Assembly (NCBI RefSeq): GCF_011043735.1 | Contig: NZ_JAAKGV010000001.1 | Coordinates: forward strand, 620,001-684,000 | Source of the DNA: Methylobacterium sp. DB0501 | GTDB lineage: Bacteria > Pseudomonadota > Alphaproteobacteria > Rhizobiales > Beijerinckiaceae | Direction: 5' to 3' | Length of the DNA: 64,000 nt | Part shown: piece after piece, positions 46,607 through 55,911 of the stretch | How the letters are laid out: the number at the start of each line of letters is the position of its first letter | How positions within the stretch are numbered: the stretch's first letter is position 1 | The notes under the pieces: generated by a model | Told to the model about the DNA's origin: nothing | Seen by the model: only the letters and a program-made list of their open reading frames with translations | Databases searched by the model: none | Program-made: the position numbers and the translations under genes

Positions 46607-47809
46607 ATGATCCCGGCCTCGCTCGTGCTGAATGCCGGCTCGTCGAGCCTGAAGTTCCAGGTTTTCGAGCCCGGAGCGGAGGGGGCGCCGCGCCGCCTCT
46701 ACCGCGGCCTGTGCGAGGGGCTGGGCGGCGAGGCGCACATGATCGTGCGCGACGAGGCCGGCGCGGTCGTCGCGGACGATCGCCTCGGCGCGGGCGGGCC
46801 CGGCCACGAGGAGGCCCTGCTCCGCGTCGCCGCGTGGCTGCGGGACCACCGGAGCGGGCACCGGCTGGCGGCGGTCGGCCACCGGGTCGTGCATGGCGGC
46901 ACGGATTACGCCGCGCCCATGCGGATCGACGACGCGGTGCTGGCGGCCCTGGAGCGCCTCGTGCCGCTCGCGCCCCTGCACCAGCCGCACAACCTCGCGC
47001 CGATCCGCATCCTGCGCCGGCTGTTTCCGGACCTGCCGCAGGTGGCCTGCTTCGACACCGCCTTCCATCGCGGCCAGCCGGACATCGCGCAGCTCTTCGC
47101 GCTGCCGGCGGAGATCGCCGACCGGGGCGTGCGCCGCTACGGCTTCCACGGCCTGTCCTACGCCTTCGTCGCCGGGCAGCTCTCCGCCTGCGCGCCCGCC
47201 CTCGCGTCGGGGCGGGTGGTCGCGGCCCATCTCGGCAGCGGCGCGAGCCTGTGCGCCCTCGCGGGCGGCCGCAGCATCGCCACCACGATGGGCTTCTCGG
47301 CCCTCGACGGGCTGCCGATGGGCACGCGCTGCGGCAGCCTCGACCCGGGCGTGGTGTTCTACCTGCTGCGGGAGATGCGGCTCGACGCCGAGGAGGCCGA
47401 GCGCCTGCTCTACACCCGCTCGGGGTTGCTCGGCGTCTCGGGCCTGTCGAACGACATGCGGACGCTGCGCGCCCGGGCGTCCGAGGACCGGCGCGCGCGG
47501 ACGGCCATCGACCTCTTCGTCTACCGCATCGGGCGCGAGCTCGGCTCGCTCGTCGCGGCGCTCGGCGGGATCGACGGCCTCGTCTTCACCGGCGGCATCG
47601 GCGAGAACGACCCCGCGACCCGGGCCGAGGTGCTGCGGGGTGCCGCCTGGGCCGGGTTCCGGCTCGACGAGGCCGCGAATGCGGCGGGCGGTCCGCGGAT
47701 CACCGCCGGCCCCGGCCCCCAGGCCTACGTCATCCCGACCGACGAGGAAGCCATGATCGCCCGCGGCATGCGCGAGGTGCTCGACGACACGCGCCGGCCG
47801 GCGCTCTGA
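46607..47809 (+). CDS. ackA: Acetate/propionate kinase
   Basis: 400 residues. SLVLNAGSSSLKFQVFE at the start (acetate kinase signature 1), GHRVVHGG, ACFDTAFHRGQP, RRYGFHGLSY (signature 2), HLGSGASLCAL, TMGFSALDGLPMGTRCGSLDPG and FTGGIGENDPATR are all present, so it should be catalytically complete. It converts acyl-phosphate and ADP to the acid and ATP, working with the preceding phosphotransacylase. 2 bases downstream of that gene. Confidence 0.95.
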   Translation: MIPASLVLNAGSSSLKFQVFEPGAEGAPRRLYRGLCEGLGGEAHMIVRDEAGAVVADDRLGAGGPGHEEALLRVAAWLRDHRSGHRLAAVGHRVVHGGTDYAAPMRIDDAVLAALERLVPLAPLHQPHNLAPIRILRRLFPDLPQVACFDTAFHRGQPDIAQLFALPAEIADRGVRRYGFHGLSYAFVAGQLSACAPALASGRVVAAHLGSGASLCALAGGRSIATTMGFSALDGLPMGTRCGSLDPGVVFYLLREMRLDAEEAERLLYTRSGLLGVSGLSNDMRTLRARASEDRRARTAIDLFVYRIGRELGSLVAALGGIDGLVFTGGIGENDPATRAEVLRGAAWAGFRLDEAANAAGGPRITAGPGPQAYVIPTDEEAMIARGMREVLDDTRRPAL

Positions 47810-47825
47810 CCCGATGGAGGTCGCC

Positions 47826-48344
47826 ATGGAAACCCCAACCACGAACCCCGCGACGAACCCTGCGACGAATCCCGCCGCGATCGGTACCGAGCCCTTCATG
47901 TCGGCGGACGACCTCGCCGCCTACTCGGCGCGCATGCGGGCCGCCAAGGCCTTGAAGGAGATGGAGGGCCAGGACCGGGCCGGAAAGGCGCGGGAAGAGC
48001 TGGTCAAGCAGCTCGCCGAGCCCGTCGCGGTCACGCCCGAGAAGATGGCCGAGATCACCCAGGGCCTGCTGCACAAGCTCCGCATCGCCGCCGAGCAGGG
48101 CCAGAAGGAGCTTCTGGTGATGCGTTTCCCGAACCTGATGTGCAGCGACAAGGGCCGGGCGATCAACAACGCGGAGGCGGGCTGGGCCGAGACCCTGACC
48201 GGCCGCCCGCGCCAGGCCTACGAGTTCTGGCGCGACCGCCTTCAGCCCGCCGGCTACGGCCTGAGGGCGCTGGTCGTCGACTGGCCGGACGGCATGCCGG
48301 GCGACATCGGCTTCTTCCTCACCTGGAAGCCCACCCCGCATTGA
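47826..48344 (+). CDS. Conserved-looking hypothetical protein of the ackA-DUF3141 module
   Basis: 172 residues from METPTTNPATNPATNPA. GGAGG lies 6 bases before this ATG, so it is preferred over 47814. The N-terminus carries a 4-residue NPAT repeat from a 12-base tandem duplication. A charged helical part (DLAAYSARMRAAKALKEMEGQDRAGKAREEL) follows, then a compact domain with RFPNLMCSDKGRAINN and a Trp-rich tail. No known enzyme motif; a small accessory or phasin-like role beside the PHA-synthase-like DUF3141 protein is speculation. Confidence 0.65.
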   Translation: METPTTNPATNPATNPAAIGTEPFMSADDLAAYSARMRAAKALKEMEGQDRAGKAREELVKQLAEPVAVTPEKMAEITQGLLHKLRIAAEQGQKELLVMRFPNLMCSDKGRAINNAEAGWAETLTGRPRQAYEFWRDRLQPAGYGLRALVVDWPDGMPGDIGFFLTWKPTPH

Positions 48345-48372
48345 GCGTTCCCCAAACCAGGATCGACCCGCC

Positions 48373-50691
48373 ATGTCCGAGCCCGTGATCGACGCAGCCC
48401 CCCGGCCGCCCGAGGCCGCCGGGGGGCTGCCCTCCCTTCTCTCCCTCCAGGCCCGGGTCGCCGAGGTCTACCGGGACCGCTGCACCGCGGCGTTCGGCGC
48501 CTGGCTCGACGCGATGCAGGGGGCGAACCGCGCATGGCTGGAGAATGCGAGGCCGACGACCCCCATGCAGGCCGCCGGCGACGCTCTCACCTACTGGACG
48601 GACTTCGCTCAGCGCTCGCTCCTGTTCTGGGACACGCTCCGTCAGCGCGGCAACGACTGGCTGGCCCACGAGGCGGCCGGCAAGCCGCCGCTCCTCGCCT
48701 TTCCCTACGAGATCGTGGCCGATGCCCGCCGCTTCGAGCGGCCGGCGAACTACGCCCTGGCGCGCATCGTGCCGCCGGCCGACAGCCCGGTCGACGAGGA
48801 GAAGCGCCCCTACCTCATCATCGATCCGCGCGCCGGGCACGGGCCGGGCATCGGGGGCTTCAAGCCGGATTCCGAGGTCGGCGTGGCGTTGCGGGCCGGC
48901 CATCCGGTCTACGTGGCGATCTTCTTTCCCGAGCCGGTGCCGGGCCAGACCCTGGCGGACGTCGCGCAGGCGGAAGCCGCGTTCGTGCGCCTCGTGCGCG
49001 AGCGCCATCCGACCCGCGGCAAGCCGGTCGTCGTCGGCAATTGTCAGGGCGGCTGGGCCGCGATGCTGGTGGGCGCCCTCGACCCGGGGAGCGTCGGACC
49101 GATCGTGGTGAACGGCGCGCCGATGTCCTACTGGGCCGGCAACGACGCCGAGAACCCGATGCGCTACGCCGGCGGCATGCTCGGCGGGAGCTGGACGGCG
49201 CTCCTCGCCAGCGATCTCGGCGGCGGCGTCTTCGACGGCGCCCACCTCGTCGACAACTTCGAGTCGCTCAATCCGGCCAACACCTGGTTCGGGAAGTCCT
49301 ACGCCCTGTTCTCGAAGATCGACACCGAGCCGCCGCGCTACCTCGCATTCGAGCGCTGGTGGGGCGGGTACTTCCTGATGAACCGCGAGGAGATCCGCTG
49401 GATCGTCGACAACCTCTTCGTCGGCAACCGGCTCGCCGCCGGGCGCGCCGAATGGGCCGAGGGCCGGGCGTTCGACCTGCGGGCGATCCGCTCGCCGATC
49501 ATCCTGTTCGCCTCGCTCGGCGACAACATCACCCCGCCGCAGCAGGCCTTCAACTGGGTCGCGGACCTCTACCCCACGACCGCGGACCTGAAGGCCAACG
49601 GGCAGGTCATCGTCGGGCTGATGCACGAGAGCATCGGGCATCTCGGCATCTTCGTCTCCGCAGGCGTCGCCCGGCGCGAGCATTCGCAGATCGTCGACCT
49701 CCTCGACTACATCGAGCACCTGCCGCCCGGGCTCTACGGCATGACGGTCGAGGAGAAGCGCGTCGACGGACGGGTGCGCCACGACGCGGTCTTGCGCGAA
49801 TTGCGGGTCGAGGACCTGCAGCGACTGCAGAAATACGCCCGCAAGGACGAGGTGCCGTTCGCGGCGGTGAGCCGGGTCTCCGAGTTCAACGCGGCCGCCT
49901 ACGAGGCCTTCGTCCATCCCTTCGCAAGCGCGTGGCTGCCGCGGGAGACCGGGGCGTGGTCGCGGGCGCTGCACCCGCTCCGGGTCCGGCGCTGGGCCTT
50001 GTCCGATCTCAACCCGGCCCTGGCCCGGCTCGGACCGGTCGCCGGGCTCGTGCGGGGACACCGCGTCCACCGGGACGAGGCGGGCGCCCTCGCGGCGACC
50101 GAGCGCATGGCGGCGGCCGGGATCGTGGCGGGGTGGGACCTCTACCGGCAGCTGCGCGACGCCACCGTCGAGAACCTGTTCTTCACGGTCTACGGGACGA
50201 TGAGCGTGCTCGCCCCGGCCGGGGAGGGACAGGCGCCCGGCCGGGCGGCCGGCGCGCTGCCGGCGGCCTCCGATGCCGCGAGCCGGATCTCGGAGGGCGG
50301 CTTCACCGAGGCGGCGGTCCGGGCCGGCCTGCTCGTCTCGCGGCGCGGCCGCGGGGGCCGGCGCCTGTCCGCCTTCAAGCGCATCCGCGACGCCGTCGGC
50401 CGCGACGTCGGCCTGCTCGACATGCCGGCGGATGCGGCGGCCGCGCTGATCCGGCGGCAATCGGAGATCGTCGAGCTGGTGCCGGAGCGCGCGATGGCGG
50501 CGCTGCCGGACCTGGTGCGGACGGCCGCGGACCGCCGTCGCCTCCTCGACATCCTCGACCGCCTGGCGGGACGCCTCGACCTCGAGCCGGAGCAGCGCGC
50601 CGTGATCCGGCGGTTCCACGACCTCCTCGCACCGGCCCCCGGGGCGGTGCCTGCCGCCGGGCCGGCCCCGCGTCGCCGCCGGGCCGGCTGA
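48373..50691 (+). CDS. DUF3141 protein, PHA-synthase-like alpha/beta hydrolase
   Basis: 772 residues, no signal peptide. The core has the alpha/beta hydrolase layout of class I PHA synthases: nucleophile C224 in GNCQGGWA, D384 in SLGDNITPP, and H423 (or H418) in HESIGHLG. The N-terminal helical part (about 20-100) resembles the PHA-synthase cap region. The C-terminal 300 residues are extra and may bind partners. Whether it polymerises hydroxyacyl-CoA or transfers acyl groups is unknown. Encoded between ackA and fabI, an arrangement seen in many Hyphomicrobiales as far as I recall. Confidence 0.85.
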   Translation: MSEPVIDAAPRPPEAAGGLPSLLSLQARVAEVYRDRCTAAFGAWLDAMQGANRAWLENARPTTPMQAAGDALTYWTDFAQRSLLFWDTLRQRGNDWLAHEAAGKPPLLAFPYEIVADARRFERPANYALARIVPPADSPVDEEKRPYLIIDPRAGHGPGIGGFKPDSEVGVALRAGHPVYVAIFFPEPVPGQTLADVAQAEAAFVRLVRERHPTRGKPVVVGNCQGGWAAMLVGALDPGSVGPIVVNGAPMSYWAGNDAENPMRYAGGMLGGSWTALLASDLGGGVFDGAHLVDNFESLNPANTWFGKSYALFSKIDTEPPRYLAFERWWGGYFLMNREEIRWIVDNLFVGNRLAAGRAEWAEGRAFDLRAIRSPIILFASLGDNITPPQQAFNWVADLYPTTADLKANGQVIVGLMHESIGHLGIFVSAGVARREHSQIVDLLDYIEHLPPGLYGMTVEEKRVDGRVRHDAVLRELRVEDLQRLQKYARKDEVPFAAVSRVSEFNAAAYEAFVHPFASAWLPRETGAWSRALHPLRVRRWALSDLNPALARLGPVAGLVRGHRVHRDEAGALAATERMAAAGIVAGWDLYRQLRDATVENLFFTVYGTMSVLAPAGEGQAPGRAAGALPAASDAASRISEGGFTEAAVRAGLLVSRRGRGGRRLSAFKRIRDAVGRDVGLLDMPADAAAALIRRQSEIVELVPERAMAALPDLVRTAADRRRLLDILDRLAGRLDLEPEQRAVIRRFHDLLAPAPGAVPAAGPAPRRRRAG

Positions 50692-50736
50692 AGCTCGCGT
50701 CGGACCGGGACGACGACAGGTTCGGAGATGACGGCC

Positions 50737-51519
50737 ATGACGCAGATCCCCGACGGTACCGCTCTCGCGGGCAAGCGCGCCCTCGTGCTCGGCGTCGCCA
50801 ACGAGCACTCGATCGCCTATGGCTGCGCCCGGGTCTTCCGGCGGCTGGGGGCGCAGATCGCCCTGACCTATCTCGACGAGAGGGCGAAGCCCTTCGTCGA
50901 GCCGCTCGCCCGCGAGCTCGACGCACCGGTCCTCGCCCCGTGCGACGTCCGGAAGGACGGGGATCTCGAGGCGGTGTTCGCGCAGGTCGCCGAGACCTGG
51001 GGCGGGCTCGACATCGCGCTCCACGCGATCGCCTTCGCGCCGGCGAACGACCTGCAGGGCCGGCTGGTGGACAGCTCCCGCGAGGGATTCGGCATCGCCA
51101 TGGACGTGTCCTGCCACTCCTTCGTGCGGATGGCGCGGCTCGCCGCGCCGCTGATGAGCGAGGGCGGAACGCTCCTGACCATGAGCTACCACGGCGCCAG
51201 CAAGGTCGTGCCGAACTACAACCTGATGGGCCCGGTCAAGGCAGCGCTGGAGAGCGCCGTGCGCTACCTCGCCTACGAGCTCGGCGACCGCGGCATCCGC
51301 GTCCACGCCGTCTCGCCCGGGCCTCTCAAGACGCGGGCCGCGTCGGGCCTGAAGGATTTCGACCTCCTCCTGAACCAGGCGATCCAGCGCGCGCCGATCG
51401 GCGAGCTCGTCGACATCGACGATGTCGGCCTCACCGCCGCCTTCCTGACGACGCCCTACGCCGCCCGTCTCACCGGCACGACCGTCTACGTCGACGGCGG
51501 CCTCAGCATCATGGCGTGA
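50737..51519 (+). CDS. fabI: Enoyl-ACP reductase (FabI-like)
   Basis: 260 residues. GVANEHSIAYGCARVFRRLGAQ is the FabI nucleotide-binding start; the catalytic Y161 and K168 are spaced as Y-x6-K in VPNYNLMGPVKAALES, and GPLKTRAASGLKDFD follows. It reduces enoyl-ACP (or enoyl-CoA) with NAD(P)H. ATG at 50737 has GGAG 9 bases upstream; 50728 is an alternative. Position in the pta-ackA-DUF3141 module suggests a special acyl substrate rather than the housekeeping fatty-acid cycle (inference). Confidence 0.9.
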   Translation: MTQIPDGTALAGKRALVLGVANEHSIAYGCARVFRRLGAQIALTYLDERAKPFVEPLARELDAPVLAPCDVRKDGDLEAVFAQVAETWGGLDIALHAIAFAPANDLQGRLVDSSREGFGIAMDVSCHSFVRMARLAAPLMSEGGTLLTMSYHGASKVVPNYNLMGPVKAALESAVRYLAYELGDRGIRVHAVSPGPLKTRAASGLKDFDLLLNQAIQRAPIGELVDIDDVGLTAAFLTTPYAARLTGTTVYVDGGLSIMA

Positions 51520-51529
51520 GGAGGGGAGC

Positions 51530-51967
51530 ATGGCGGGTTCGACGGCGGGTCGCGCAGCAGGTCTCATGGCCGAACTCGTGTCGCCCGAGCGCATCGTGTT
51601 CTCGGGCGAGGTCCGCTCGGTGCTGCTGCCGGGCGCGGAGGGCGACATGACGGTCCTGCCCGGCCACGTGCCCCTCGTCGCCCTGCTCCATGCCGGGATC
51701 GTCTTCGCGACCGACGCGACCGGGACCGGCCGCCGGGCCTACGTGAGCGGCGGGCTCGCCGAGATCGTGGCCGAGGGCGGGGCGACGCGGGTGACCATCC
51801 TGGCGGAGCGCGTGACCGCGGTCGAGGAGATGACCGCCGACCGGATCGTGGCCGAGATCGAGGAGATCCGCCTGGAGCGGGACAGTTCGGAGGATCTCGA
51901 CCACCGGGCGCGCTGCGACGTCTCGATCAGCCGCCTCGAGGAGATCGGGGCGAGCCTGAAGCTTTGA
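51530..51967 (+). CDS. Orphan F1 ATP synthase epsilon-like subunit
   Basis: 145 residues. After 12 extra residues it follows the AtpC pattern: MAELVSPERIVFSGEVRSVLLPGAEGDMTVLPGHVPLVALLHAGIV (beta-sandwich), YVSGGLAEIVAEGG, then a C-terminal helical part. GAGGGGAG precedes the ATG, 10 bases after fabI. No other ATP-synthase gene is near, so it is not the usual atpC of an atp operon. It may tune ATP synthase when acetyl-phosphate metabolism is active (inference), or be a relic. Confidence 0.8.
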   Translation: MAGSTAGRAAGLMAELVSPERIVFSGEVRSVLLPGAEGDMTVLPGHVPLVALLHAGIVFATDATGTGRRAYVSGGLAEIVAEGGATRVTILAERVTAVEEMTADRIVAEIEEIRLERDSSEDLDHRARCDVSISRLEEIGASLKL

Positions 51968-51968
51968 T

Positions 51969-51989
51969 ACGGGATCCGCAAGATCCCGT
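51969..51989 (+). terminator. Hairpin terminator of the pta-ackA-DUF3141-fabI module
   Basis: ACGGGATC / GATCCCGT, perfect 8-base stem with a CGCAA loop, 1 base after the epsilon-like stop codon. No strong T-run follows. Confidence 0.6.
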
Positions 51990-52307
51990 CCGGATCTCGT
52001 CTCGCCAGCCCGCGCGGCGCGTGAGCCAAGCCGATCGTCGCGACGCGATCGGTCGGCGACCGTATGGGTTCGCCACCGGCTTTGCCGTTCCTCGCGGATG
52101 AAGCCTTGTCGCGAGGGCGCGCAGCGATGGCCGCCCTGGATCGCGAATGTCGCCTCGGGTCGCCTGCCGGCCGATGCCGGCGGCAACCTGTCTGTCCGGC
52201 AACGGCGGCTTCAGCCGCGGTTCAACGCCGGGGCGCGAGGATGCGGACATGCCGGCTGCCTTCACCGCCGGAGCCATCCTCCCCTTCTGAGCCGAGAGTG
52301 TCCCGCC
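51990..52307. other. Intergenic, no gene seen
   Basis: 318 bases with self-complementary GATCG/CGATC runs and the presumed promoter of the next gene. Confidence 0.4.
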
Positions 52308-52685
52308 ATGACCGCGCGTTCCCCGCGCCCGACAGCCCGCCTCGTCCTCGGTGCCCTCGCGCTCCTCAGCCTCGCCGGCCCGGTCGCCGCAGCCGATCTC
52401 GACGACGATCCGCCCCGCTTCGAGGGCCGCGGCGAGTGGCGCGCGCCGCCTCCGCCCCCGCCGCGCTATGGGCAGGGTCCCGGGGGCTGCCGGGTCTTCG
52501 TCAAGCGCCGCATCGATCCGTACGGCGACGAGGTGGTGCGCCGGGTGCGGGTCTGCGACGAGGGCCGGGGTGACTGGAGCGGCGACCGGGGCGGCTACCG
52601 CGACGGTCGCCGCTGGGCCGGCCCGCCGCCCTGGCCGCCGCGCCACCGGCACTGGGACGACGAGCCCGGCCCCGGCCGCTGGTGA
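52308..52685 (+). CDS. Small secreted protein, Pro/Arg-rich
   Basis: 125 residues with a signal peptide (TARLVLGALALLSLAGPVAAADL, cut near 30). The mature part has a PPPPPPR run, a two-Cys core (GGCRVFVKRRIDPYGDEVVRRVRVCDEG) and an Arg/Gly/Trp-rich tail. The two cysteines probably pair in the periplasm. No family recognised beyond similar secreted proteins of these bacteria. Convergent with sfsA, 4 bases apart. Confidence 0.6.
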   Translation: MTARSPRPTARLVLGALALLSLAGPVAAADLDDDPPRFEGRGEWRAPPPPPPRYGQGPGGCRVFVKRRIDPYGDEVVRRVRVCDEGRGDWSGDRGGYRDGRRWAGPPPWPPRHRHWDDEPGPGRW

Positions 52686-52689
52686 GAGA

Positions 52690-53397
52690 TCACTCGACGA
52701 TCGGGATCTCGGTCCCGATCGTCACCTCGGTCGCGTCGACCCGGCAGGTGAAGGCGTAGGCCGCCACGCCCGCGGCGCGCGCCCGCCGGAAGGCGGCGGC
52801 GAAGCCCGGATCGAGGTCGCCGGCCACCGCGAACCGCTCGGCGCGCATCTGCACCACCCAGATCACCATCGCCCGCCCCCCGGACCGCACCACCTCGGCG
52901 AGCTCGTCCATGTGGCGGGCGCTGCGGGCGGCGACGCAGTCGGGGAACTCGGCGAGGCCGGGCCGGCGCATCAAGTGGCAGTTCTTGACCTCGACATGGA
53001 TCGGGCCGGCGGCGTCGCCGGCCAGGAAGTCGACCCGGCTCGCCCGGCCGTAGGCCACCTCCGCCCGCCAGGACGTGGCACCGGCGAGCGGAGCCAGGCG
53101 CCCGGCGTGAAACGCCTCCGCCACCAGGGCGTTCGGCCGCGCGGTGTTGATGCCGACCCATTGCGGGCCGCCGGGCAGGTCCGCCTCGACGAGTTCCCAC
53201 GACCAGGCGAGCTTGCGGGCCGGGTTGGTCGAGGCCGAGAGCAGCACCGGCCGGCCGGGCTCGACGAGGCCCAGCATCGCCCCCGGATTGGCGCAATGCG
53301 CCGTGACGAGGCTGCCGTCGGCGAGCGCGATGTCGGCGAGGAAGCGCTTGTAGCGGCGCACGAGCCGCCCCTCGGTCAGCGGGCCGGGGAAGTGCAC
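52690..53397 (-). CDS. sfsA: SfsA family DNA/RNA nuclease-like protein
   Basis: 235 residues, standard length. Start LTEGRLVRRYKRFLADI, HCANPGAML, RKLAWSWELVE, GINTARPNALV, SRVDFL, HVEVKNCHL and FPDCVAARSARHMDEL all match SfsA, including the D...E-V-K nuclease-like core. First linked to maltose gene expression in E. coli; its real role is unclear. GTG start with no better alternative. Confidence 0.92.
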   Translation of the reverse strand: MHFPGPLTEGRLVRRYKRFLADIALADGSLVTAHCANPGAMLGLVEPGRPVLLSASTNPARKLAWSWELVEADLPGGPQWVGINTARPNALVAEAFHAGRLAPLAGATSWRAEVAYGRASRVDFLAGDAAGPIHVEVKNCHLMRRPGLAEFPDCVAARSARHMDELAEVVRSGGRAMVIWVVQMRAERFAVAGDLDPGFAAAFRRARAAGVAAYAFTCRVDATEVTIGTEIPIVE

Positions 53398-53652
53398 GAT
53401 ACCGGTCCCCTGGGATTCCGTCCGGAACCAAGATCACAAGCCCGCGCCGCGCCTGGGCGGAGCCGAGCTCCGCATTGCGAGAGCGATCCGGCAGGATCGC
53501 CGGAAGCAATCGAGCGGATTTCGCGTGAGAGGGCGTCGTCGGTGGGCATTCCCGGCGCTTACCCCGGCCGATCCGGGGTGTCACGCTTGAGCCCGGTCGG
53601 GCGCCGGGATAAGGCGGGCGTCAACCCTGTCGTTTCCTGACGAGGACGCCCG

Positions 53653-54405
53653 ATGCCTGACGCCAGCCCCGCCCCGGTCACGGCCGCCATCCTGGTCATC
53701 GGCGACGAGATCCTGTCCGGACGCACCAAGGACAAGAACATCGGCTACATCGCCGAGTACCTGACCAATTCGGGCATCGACCTGCGCGAGGTGCGGGTGG
53801 TGCCGGATGTGGCCGAGGAGATCGTCGGTGCGGTGAACGCGCTGCGCGCCCGCTACACCTACCTGTTCACCACCGGCGGCATCGGGCCGACCCACGACGA
53901 CATCACGGCCGATTGCGTCGCCCGCGCCGTCGGCGTCGGCATCGACGTCGATCCCCGGGCGCGCGCGATGCTACTCGAGCGGATCAAGCCGGAAGACCTC
54001 AACGAGGCCCGCCTGCGCATGGCCCGGATCCCGTTCGGCGCCGAGCTGATCGAGAACCCGATCTCGAAGGCGCCGGGCTTCATGATCGAGAACGTGATCG
54101 TGATGGCCGGCGTGCCCTCGATCATGCAGGCGATGCTGGACGCGGTCGCCCCGCGGCTGAAGACCGGCACCCGGGTGACCGCCGAGACGATCGAGGCCGG
54201 CAACCTGCCGGAGGGCGGCTACGCCGAAGGGCTCGCGGCCATCGCCGAGGCGCATGCGAACGTCTCGATCGGCTCCTACCCGTCGATGACGCCGGCGGGT
54301 TTTCGCAACCAGATCGTGGTGCGCGGCCGCGAGCCGGAGGCCCTGGCGGCGGCGCGCACCGACATCGAGGCGCTGCTGGCGCGCCTCCAGGCAGAGCGGA
54401 ACTGA
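53653..54405 (+). CDS. CinA-like / molybdopterin-binding (MoCF) domain protein
   Basis: 250 residues, one MoCF_biosynth domain. [42 protein letters not shown] (about 11-52) and [24 protein letters not shown] (about 72-95) are the family hallmarks, followed by [11 protein letters not shown]. It lacks the C-terminal deamidase domain of full CinA. Such proteins are thought to act on nicotinamide or pterin nucleotides. 8 bases before gpt, same strand. Confidence 0.88.
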   Translation: MPDASPAPVTAAILVIGDEILSGRTKDKNIGYIAEYLTNSGIDLREVRVVPDVAEEIVGAVNALRARYTYLFTTGGIGPTHDDITADCVARAVGVGIDVDPRARAMLLERIKPEDLNEARLRMARIPFGAELIENPISKAPGFMIENVIVMAGVPSIMQAMLDAVAPRLKTGTRVTAETIEAGNLPEGGYAEGLAAIAEAHANVSIGSYPSMTPAGFRNQIVVRGREPEALAAARTDIEALLARLQAERN

Positions 54406-54413
54406 CGAGAACC

Positions 54414-54920
54414 ATGGCTGCACCGAGCGACAAGGCCTTCCCGGTTTCCTGGGACCAGTTTCACCGCGACGCCCGGGCGCTCGCCTGGCGCCTCGCCGGC
54501 GCCGGCCCGTTCGAGGCCATCGTGTGCATCACCCGCGGCGGCCTGGTGCCGGCCGCGATCGTGGCGCGCGAACTCGGCATCCGGCTCATCGAGACCGTCT
54601 GCGTGGCGAGCTACCACGATTACCAGGAGCAGGGCTCCCTTGAGGTGCTCAAGGACGTGGCGCCCAGCATCCGCGCCATCGGCGACGGCAGCGGCCGCGG
54701 CGTCCTGGTCCTCGACGACCTGACCGATACCGGCAAGACCGCCCAGGTGGTGCGCGCGATGCTGCCGAACGCGCATTTCGCCACCGTCTACGCCAAGCCG
54801 GCCGGGCGCCCGCTGATCGACACCTTCGTCACCGAGGTCAGCCAGGACACCTGGATCTACTTCCCCTGGGATATGGGCCTGTCCTACCAGGCGCCGATCC
54901 AGCCTGGAACGTCCGGTTAG
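54414..54920 (+). CDS. gpt: Xanthine phosphoribosyltransferase
   Basis: 168 residues. [19 protein letters not shown] at the start, [29 protein letters not shown], and the PRPP loop [17 protein letters not shown] (about 99-115) match bacterial Gpt, as does the tail [13 protein letters not shown]. It salvages xanthine and guanine to nucleotides. Paired with the CinA-like gene, which is compatible with a shared nucleotide-repair or salvage task (inference). Confidence 0.9.
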   Translation: MAAPSDKAFPVSWDQFHRDARALAWRLAGAGPFEAIVCITRGGLVPAAIVARELGIRLIETVCVASYHDYQEQGSLEVLKDVAPSIRAIGDGSGRGVLVLDDLTDTGKTAQVVRAMLPNAHFATVYAKPAGRPLIDTFVTEVSQDTWIYFPWDMGLSYQAPIQPGTSG

Positions 54921-55096
54921 GATCAACGATCCGCTAACGCGAGCTTCGGCTTTCGACGGATCAGTTGAGCGGGGTCTTGGGCCTGTTCTCCGGCCCGCCC
55001 CGGCGGTCCGCGAATCGATAAAATTGCGCGGATCCATTTCAGCGCCGGCCAGCAGGTGGGCGGCCATTCTCCTTCCTAACGAAGGGGACGGCGCAG

Positions 55097-55771
55097 ATGA
55101 CCACGGGTTTCGGGCGGCAGGTGAAGCGGGTTCTGGCCGGTGCGGCGATGATCGCGGCGGCCCTGGTCTCGGCCCGGAGCGGCGAGGCGGCAGCCCAGAC
55201 GCAAGGCCAGATCCAGGCCCAGATCCTGGCCGCCCTGCCGATGCCGAGCGCCGGCGCCCCGGATCTCGGCCAGGCCCGGCCGATCGCCGGCTGGGTCGAG
55301 TTCTGCGCCCGCTACGCGTCGGAATGCGCGGTCGACCCGAGCGAGCCGGCCCAGGTCACCCTCACCCCGCGGCTGTGGCAGGCGGTCACCGGCATCAACC
55401 GCCAGGTCAACACGTCCCTGCGCGCGGTCACCGACATGGACCACTGGGGCGTGCCGGACCGGTGGGACCTCGCCGAGGACGGCTCGGGCGATTGCGAGGA
55501 CTTCCAGCTCCTCAAGCGCAAGCTGCTGGCCCAGGCCGGGCTGCCGCGGCGCGCGATGCGGATGACGGTGGTGATCGACGAGAAGGGCGAGGGCCACGCC
55601 GTGCTGATGCTGCGCACCGACCGCGGCGATCTGGTCCTCGACAACAAGACCAGCGCCGTGCTGCCCTGGCACAAGACCGGCTACACCTTCATCAAGCGCG
55701 AATCGCAGACCGCGACCGCGTGGGTCTCGCTCGGCGGCGCCACCGCCCCGACCGTCACCGCCAACCGCTGA
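55097..55771 (+). CDS. Periplasmic transglutaminase-like cysteine protease (BTLCP), copy 1
   Basis: 224 residues, signal peptide about 1-33. The BTLCP domain (DUF920) carries the triad C133 (GDCEDFQLL), H167 (GEGHAVLM) and D182 (LDNKT). Conserved WVEFCARY and MDHWGVPDRWDL are also present. Members are often part of LapG-like control of adhesion proteins or c-di-GMP systems, but no LapD-like partner is here. A close paralogue follows directly at 55912. Confidence 0.85.
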   Translation: MTTGFGRQVKRVLAGAAMIAAALVSARSGEAAAQTQGQIQAQILAALPMPSAGAPDLGQARPIAGWVEFCARYASECAVDPSEPAQVTLTPRLWQAVTGINRQVNTSLRAVTDMDHWGVPDRWDLAEDGSGDCEDFQLLKRKLLAQAGLPRRAMRMTVVIDEKGEGHAVLMLRTDRGDLVLDNKTSAVLPWHKTGYTFIKRESQTATAWVSLGGATAPTVTANR

Positions 55772-55911
55772 ATCAGTCGAGAAATCTACGTCTCGAATTG
55801 GAACCAAAGTGCGGCAGGCACGTTTACCGGGGTTTAAATTTTTCGGTTGAGCCCCGCCCGGCCCCGTGGCAGCTTGGATGCAAGAACCAAGCTCAACGAG
55901 TCGATGGGGCA

